Below, one piece after another: positions 47,914-51,317 of a stretch of DNA of 51,317 nucleotides (position 1 is its first letter; every line of letters starts with the position of its first letter). This DNA comes from Methanoregula sp. (lineage in GTDB: Archaea > Halobacteriota > Methanomicrobia > Methanomicrobiales > Methanospirillaceae): NCBI GenBank assembly GCA_026394595.1, contig JAPKXX010000093.1:1-51317 (forward strand), read 5' to 3'. The notes under the pieces are model-generated. The model was not told where the DNA came from. It worked only from the letters and a program-made list of their open reading frames with translations, and did no database searches. The position numbers and the translations under genes were made by a program.

Positions 47914-47942
47914 TTGTATATATATATATCTACCTCAAGTGG
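47910..47942 (-). promoter_or_regulatory. TATA box enclosed by a perfect 7-bp inverted repeat
   Basis: CCACTTG-tatatatatatatctacct-CAAGTGG immediately upstream of the wHTH gene. Confidence 0.55.
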
Positions 47943-48061
47943 CAGAATCGGGCTCCTTTTTCACTTTGCCCACCAATTAATTGACCAGAAAGCATTTATT
48001 GCCCACCGGTTTGAATTCGAAAATCGATCCGCGCAGAACAGCGAGATCCGATAGTTCTACG

Positions 48062-48100
48062 GGAATTCCTGCGAATTCCAAAAATTATTTTTGTAATTTT
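48062..48100 (-). terminator. candidate terminator downstream of the DHH phosphoesterase gene
   Basis: T-rich tract and hairpin GGAATTC-CTGC-GAATTCC just after the stop. Confidence 0.35.
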
Positions 48101-48103
48101 GAG

Positions 48104-49942
48104 TTATTTTTGTACCTGCGCCACGCTAATCTTGTTGATCAGCGCTTCAAGCACCGTATTGCGCATGCCTTCCACAAACTTGATGCTGCCGACCACCAGG
48201 TGCCCTCCACCACTGATGCCCCCACCGGGGATTTCTGTGCGGAGCTCACGGACCATGCGGGGGATATTCATCAGGACGCCCCGGGAACGCAGTACGGCAA
48301 AGTCGGGGCCAAAGCCGATGGTAACCACGGGGGATCCTTCGTTTGCCCTGCAGAGCCGGTCGTGCACCTCGCCGCTTGTCTTGCCCGGCGGGGGAAATGT
48401 GAACTTGTGGGCATGGATCTCGACATCGATAAGGAATAGTTTCGCGCTGTTGGGCAGGTCACGGGGGACAACATGGGGTATACATGCGCTCATCTGGTCC
48501 TCGATCATCAGGTTTGCCCCCTCGACAAGAAGTGAGACAAGTTTTTCATGCCGGGTGGAATTGCCACTGATGTTGAGTATGTCCTTTACGATCTCCCTGC
48601 CGTCATTGAACCGTAGCCAGAATTGTTCATAGTCAAGGGCAAGCGCGATATTCTTACAGGCTTCTTCGCTGTACTGATCCCGCACGAGTGAAAGATAGAG
48701 GGAGCGCTCCGCAGCTTCACTACGGTCACCGACTGCGGCAACAGCAGGAAGGTGGCGGATGATCGGTTCCACTTTGGGATTGATCAGCCGGGCGATCTCA
48801 GTACCCAGCATGCCTGCGGTGATCCCGAAGTCACCACCGACATGATACGGGTTCACATGGGCGAAGAGGTATTTATCGATCGTTGCATCGGGATGGTGGT
48901 GGTCAATAACGACAAACGGGATATCATATACGCTTGCGATCTTGTACGAGGGTTCGTCCTCTTCGGTCGATCCGTTGTCGGTGAGAACAACAAGCGGCAT
49001 TTTCTGCCCGAACCGGACATGGTCTTTTAATGAGAAGTCAAGATCGCGGGTGATGTCCTCGATCTCATAGAACGGGGCTTTGGAAGGTGCGCGCTTGAAG
49101 AGGTAATACTCTGCATCAAAGTCCCCCCCGCTCTCCCTGATGAGGGCTACGACAGCCTGCTCAATCGCGACAGCAGAACAGATCCCGTCTGCGTCCGCGT
49201 GATGACGGAGGATGACGGGTTGGGCGGTAAAGATTGCCTTCCTGATAATCTTTGCGACCTTTTTCATTCCGGGACGCAGCCGTTCCATTACCTCCGACTT
49301 CACGAGGAGAGGGATATCCTCGGGTTCGGCACGGATATCGAGCGCCTGTTCAATCCGGACCCTGACTGTTTCCCCCTCATCTCCTGAAAGTGACGTGATT
49401 GCGTCTGCCTCAATCTGGAGCTGGTTGTTTCGCTTCATCACCTCGCCAACAACCTTTACGATGTCATTGAGTTCCACATCTGGGAAGGCTCGCACACCTG
49501 CTTCAACAAATGCGGCAACATTCTGTGTGCCGGATTCGTCAACGATGGTAAAAATCGTGGGGCCGCTCGTCTGCTTGATCTGGGCAACTTCACCCTCTAT
49601 AGCGACAGTTTTTCCAATCCGTGACCCAAGGTCTGAGATACGTACGGTCGTCGATTTCTTTTCGATATTCTGCACCTGATAGACCTTGATCTGGATCTCC
49701 TCGAGATCAATATTGCCGTTAGGCCGGATCTGGCGCACCCGCACAAGGATTGAGTCTTTCTCCTTGTGTTCCGATTTCATGTTACTCTTGTGAACAAGCC
49801 CTTTGATCCGGTCGTTTAACTGGACAAACATCCCGAAGTTGGCAAATCCCTGTACTTTTCCTGCATAAACTTTCTGCTCCTCAACATCAGCAAGGTCACA
49901 GGTTGCTCCCAGCCGGTACACGAGGATGTCATCATCTTGCAT
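48104..49942 (-). CDS. DHH-family phosphoesterase with S1 and OB domains (RecJ-like, COG1107)
   Basis: S1: GKVQGFANFGMFVQLNDRIKGLVH; OB: GKTVAIEGEVAQIKQTSGPTIFTIVDESG; DHH: RHHADADGICSAVA, VVIDHHHPD. Confidence 0.88.
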   Translation of the reverse strand: MQDDDILVYRLGATCDLADVEEQKVYAGKVQGFANFGMFVQLNDRIKGLVHKSNMKSEHKEKDSILVRVRQIRPNGNIDLEEIQIKVYQVQNIEKKSTTVRISDLGSRIGKTVAIEGEVAQIKQTSGPTIFTIVDESGTQNVAAFVEAGVRAFPDVELNDIVKVVGEVMKRNNQLQIEADAITSLSGDEGETVRVRIEQALDIRAEPEDIPLLVKSEVMERLRPGMKKVAKIIRKAIFTAQPVILRHHADADGICSAVAIEQAVVALIRESGGDFDAEYYLFKRAPSKAPFYEIEDITRDLDFSLKDHVRFGQKMPLVVLTDNGSTEEDEPSYKIASVYDIPFVVIDHHHPDATIDKYLFAHVNPYHVGGDFGITAGMLGTEIARLINPKVEPIIRHLPAVAAVGDRSEAAERSLYLSLVRDQYSEEACKNIALALDYEQFWLRFNDGREIVKDILNISGNSTRHEKLVSLLVEGANLMIEDQMSACIPHVVPRDLPNSAKLFLIDVEIHAHKFTFPPPGKTSGEVHDRLCRANEGSPVVTIGFGPDFAVLRSRGVLMNIPRMVRELRTEIPGGGISGGGHLVVGSIKFVEGMRNTVLEALINKISVAQVQK

Positions 49943-50128
49943 ATACGTCTCTCTCCACACACTGCGTAACGAATGCTTTTTTGTTCATGTTGTTGCTGTA
50001 AAGGTGAAATTGTTCAATACTGCACAACAAATGCACCACTGAGTGTAACATCCATTGCTATTAGATTGTTAATTACGTTGTCATTGATCCATAGCTAGGA
50101 TAACAATTACCGCTTAAACCATACGTTT

Positions 50129-51067
50129 CTAATCACTGAATGGAATATCGACCATGTCAAGGTCGTCAGGTGCGATCACCGTACCGGAAAATTTTTTCTG
50201 TGCATCAGCAATATGCAGCTGCGCATCAGTGTATCGTGAACTGATATGCACAAGTGCAAGGGTCTTTGCATTTGCTGCTGCAGCTGCCTGCCCTGCCTGT
50301 CCTGCGGTCGAATGGTAAAACTCAGTAGCCCTCGTCTCTTCCGCATCAACATAGGTTGCATCGTGGATGAGGAGGTCAGCATCCTTCCCGATTATGGCAA
50401 GCCGCTGGATGATGGGGCGGGTGTCACCGGTATACACGACCTTTCGTCCGGGTCTGGGTGCACCCATTACATCCGAGGGCTGTACAACCCGCGATTCACC
50501 TTCTTTTTCAATAGTAATTGCTTCACCACGCTGGAGTCTCCCAAAGAAAGGACCTGCCGGGACTCCGAGCGTGATCGCACGATCCCGGTCGAACCTGCCA
50601 AGTCGTTTGTCTTCTTCGATAAGATATCCAAGTGCAGGGAGCCCGTGATATGCATTGAAGGCGGTGACGGTATATCCGTCAAACCTGACCCACGCGCCGT
50701 CCGAAAGCTCCACAGATTCAAGAGGAAAACCGAGGTTGAATTTCCCCACCTGCCTGATGGTTTGCACGCATTCATGCACCCATTCGGGGCCGTAGATGGT
50801 GAGGGGGGTGCTTCTCCCGTTGAATGAGAGTGTCTGGATCAGCCCGAAAATTCCAAGAAAATGATCGGCATGCCAGTGTGTGATAAAGATTGCATCGATA
50901 GTAAAGCCGGTCCGTGCCCGCATCATCTGCTGCTGTGCTCCTTCCCCGCAATCGAAGAGCAGGGTGTCGGAACCGCGCCTGACCATGATGCAGGAGGGAT
51001 TGCGCTGCGGTGTAGGGAGTGCGCCGGTTGTTCCAAGGAAAAAGACATGGAGTGTCTCACCACTCAT
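50129..51067 (-). CDS. rnz: ribonuclease Z
   Basis: VFFLGTTGALPTPQRNPSCIMV; ITHWHADHFLGIFGL; YTGDTRP. Confidence 0.92.
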   Translation of the reverse strand: MSGETLHVFFLGTTGALPTPQRNPSCIMVRRGSDTLLFDCGEGAQQQMMRARTGFTIDAIFITHWHADHFLGIFGLIQTLSFNGRSTPLTIYGPEWVHECVQTIRQVGKFNLGFPLESVELSDGAWVRFDGYTVTAFNAYHGLPALGYLIEEDKRLGRFDRDRAITLGVPAGPFFGRLQRGEAITIEKEGESRVVQPSDVMGAPRPGRKVVYTGDTRPIIQRLAIIGKDADLLIHDATYVDAEETRATEFYHSTAGQAGQAAAAANAKTLALVHISSRYTDAQLHIADAQKKFSGTVIAPDDLDMVDIPFSD

Positions 51068-51317
51068 GTAAACCACTTCCTGAATTGTACGAGGCTGCGT
51101 TTGGCTTCTTCAATTGACCTTCCTTCGATCACGACTATGCCATCATAGTTGGCGGCGACCTTTTTTCCGACGATATCCCATGGAATCGTCCCATCGCCCA
51201 ATGCAAGGTGCTCATCGGAAACGCCATGATTGTCATGAATATGGACATGGTGAGCCCTCTTAACATTCGTAAGAAACTCCTGCACCTTGCCGACAGTATG
51301 TGCATGCCCAAAGTCAA
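51064..51317 (-). CDS. sugar-phosphate isomerase/epimerase (AP-endonuclease-2-like TIM barrel), 5' end beyond the window
   Basis: LDFGHAHTVGKVQEFLTNVKRAHHVHIHDNHG..LGDGTIPWDIV; open to the window edge. Confidence 0.8.
   Translation of the reverse strand, partial: DFGHAHTVGKVQEFLTNVKRAHHVHIHDNHGVSDEHLALGDGTIPWDIVGKKVAANYDGIVVIEGRSIEEAKRSLVQFRKWFT

Noticed and set aside
48086-48115. Duplicate TTATTTTTGTA at the end of the DHH gene
   Set aside because: Short T-rich repeat, best explained as terminator-region low complexity.

Overview
The 51.3 kb window is typical methanogenic archaeal DNA. Family content (methanogenesis marker 8/DUF2099, DUF3821, archaeal CoA pathway, TBP, MCM, RFC) suggests a Methanomicrobiales-like euryarchaeote; this is inference, not a database result. 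Main blocks: (i) a decayed class II (fuculose-1-P type) aldolase at the left edge; (ii) a ~11 kb minus-strand information-processing and CoA cluster bracketed by two different RFC small subunits (RfcS, MCM, MptD, TatD, DUF424, NMD3, Taw2/Trm5-like, CoaBC, pantoate kinase, phosphopantothenate synthetase, RFC paralogue, methyltransferase); (iii) a surface-protein set (DUF3821, TPR, transglutaminase-like lipoprotein); (iv) an RPA-associated protein / phosphoesterase / Lhr helicase operon; (v) a sulfur-transfer/molybdopterin island (PAPS-reductase-like::SufS fusion, MoaE, MoaD, MoeB/ThiF, LarE, FdhD, NadA); (vi) a 2454-aa TPR solenoid gene next to a membrane DnaJ-TPR gene; (vii) mmp8, adenine deaminase, DHH phosphoesterase and RNase Z. 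Most notable: the giant TPR protein, the PAPS-reductase/cysteine-desulfurase fusion with a possible internal translation start, a small wHTH gene whose TATA box lies inside an inverted repeat, an RFC paralogue with an altered Walker B, an ATGA-to-ATAA lost start codon, and several decayed genes. No CRISPR array, transposase or rRNA was recognised. All calls come from reading the sequence and ORF track; no searches were run.
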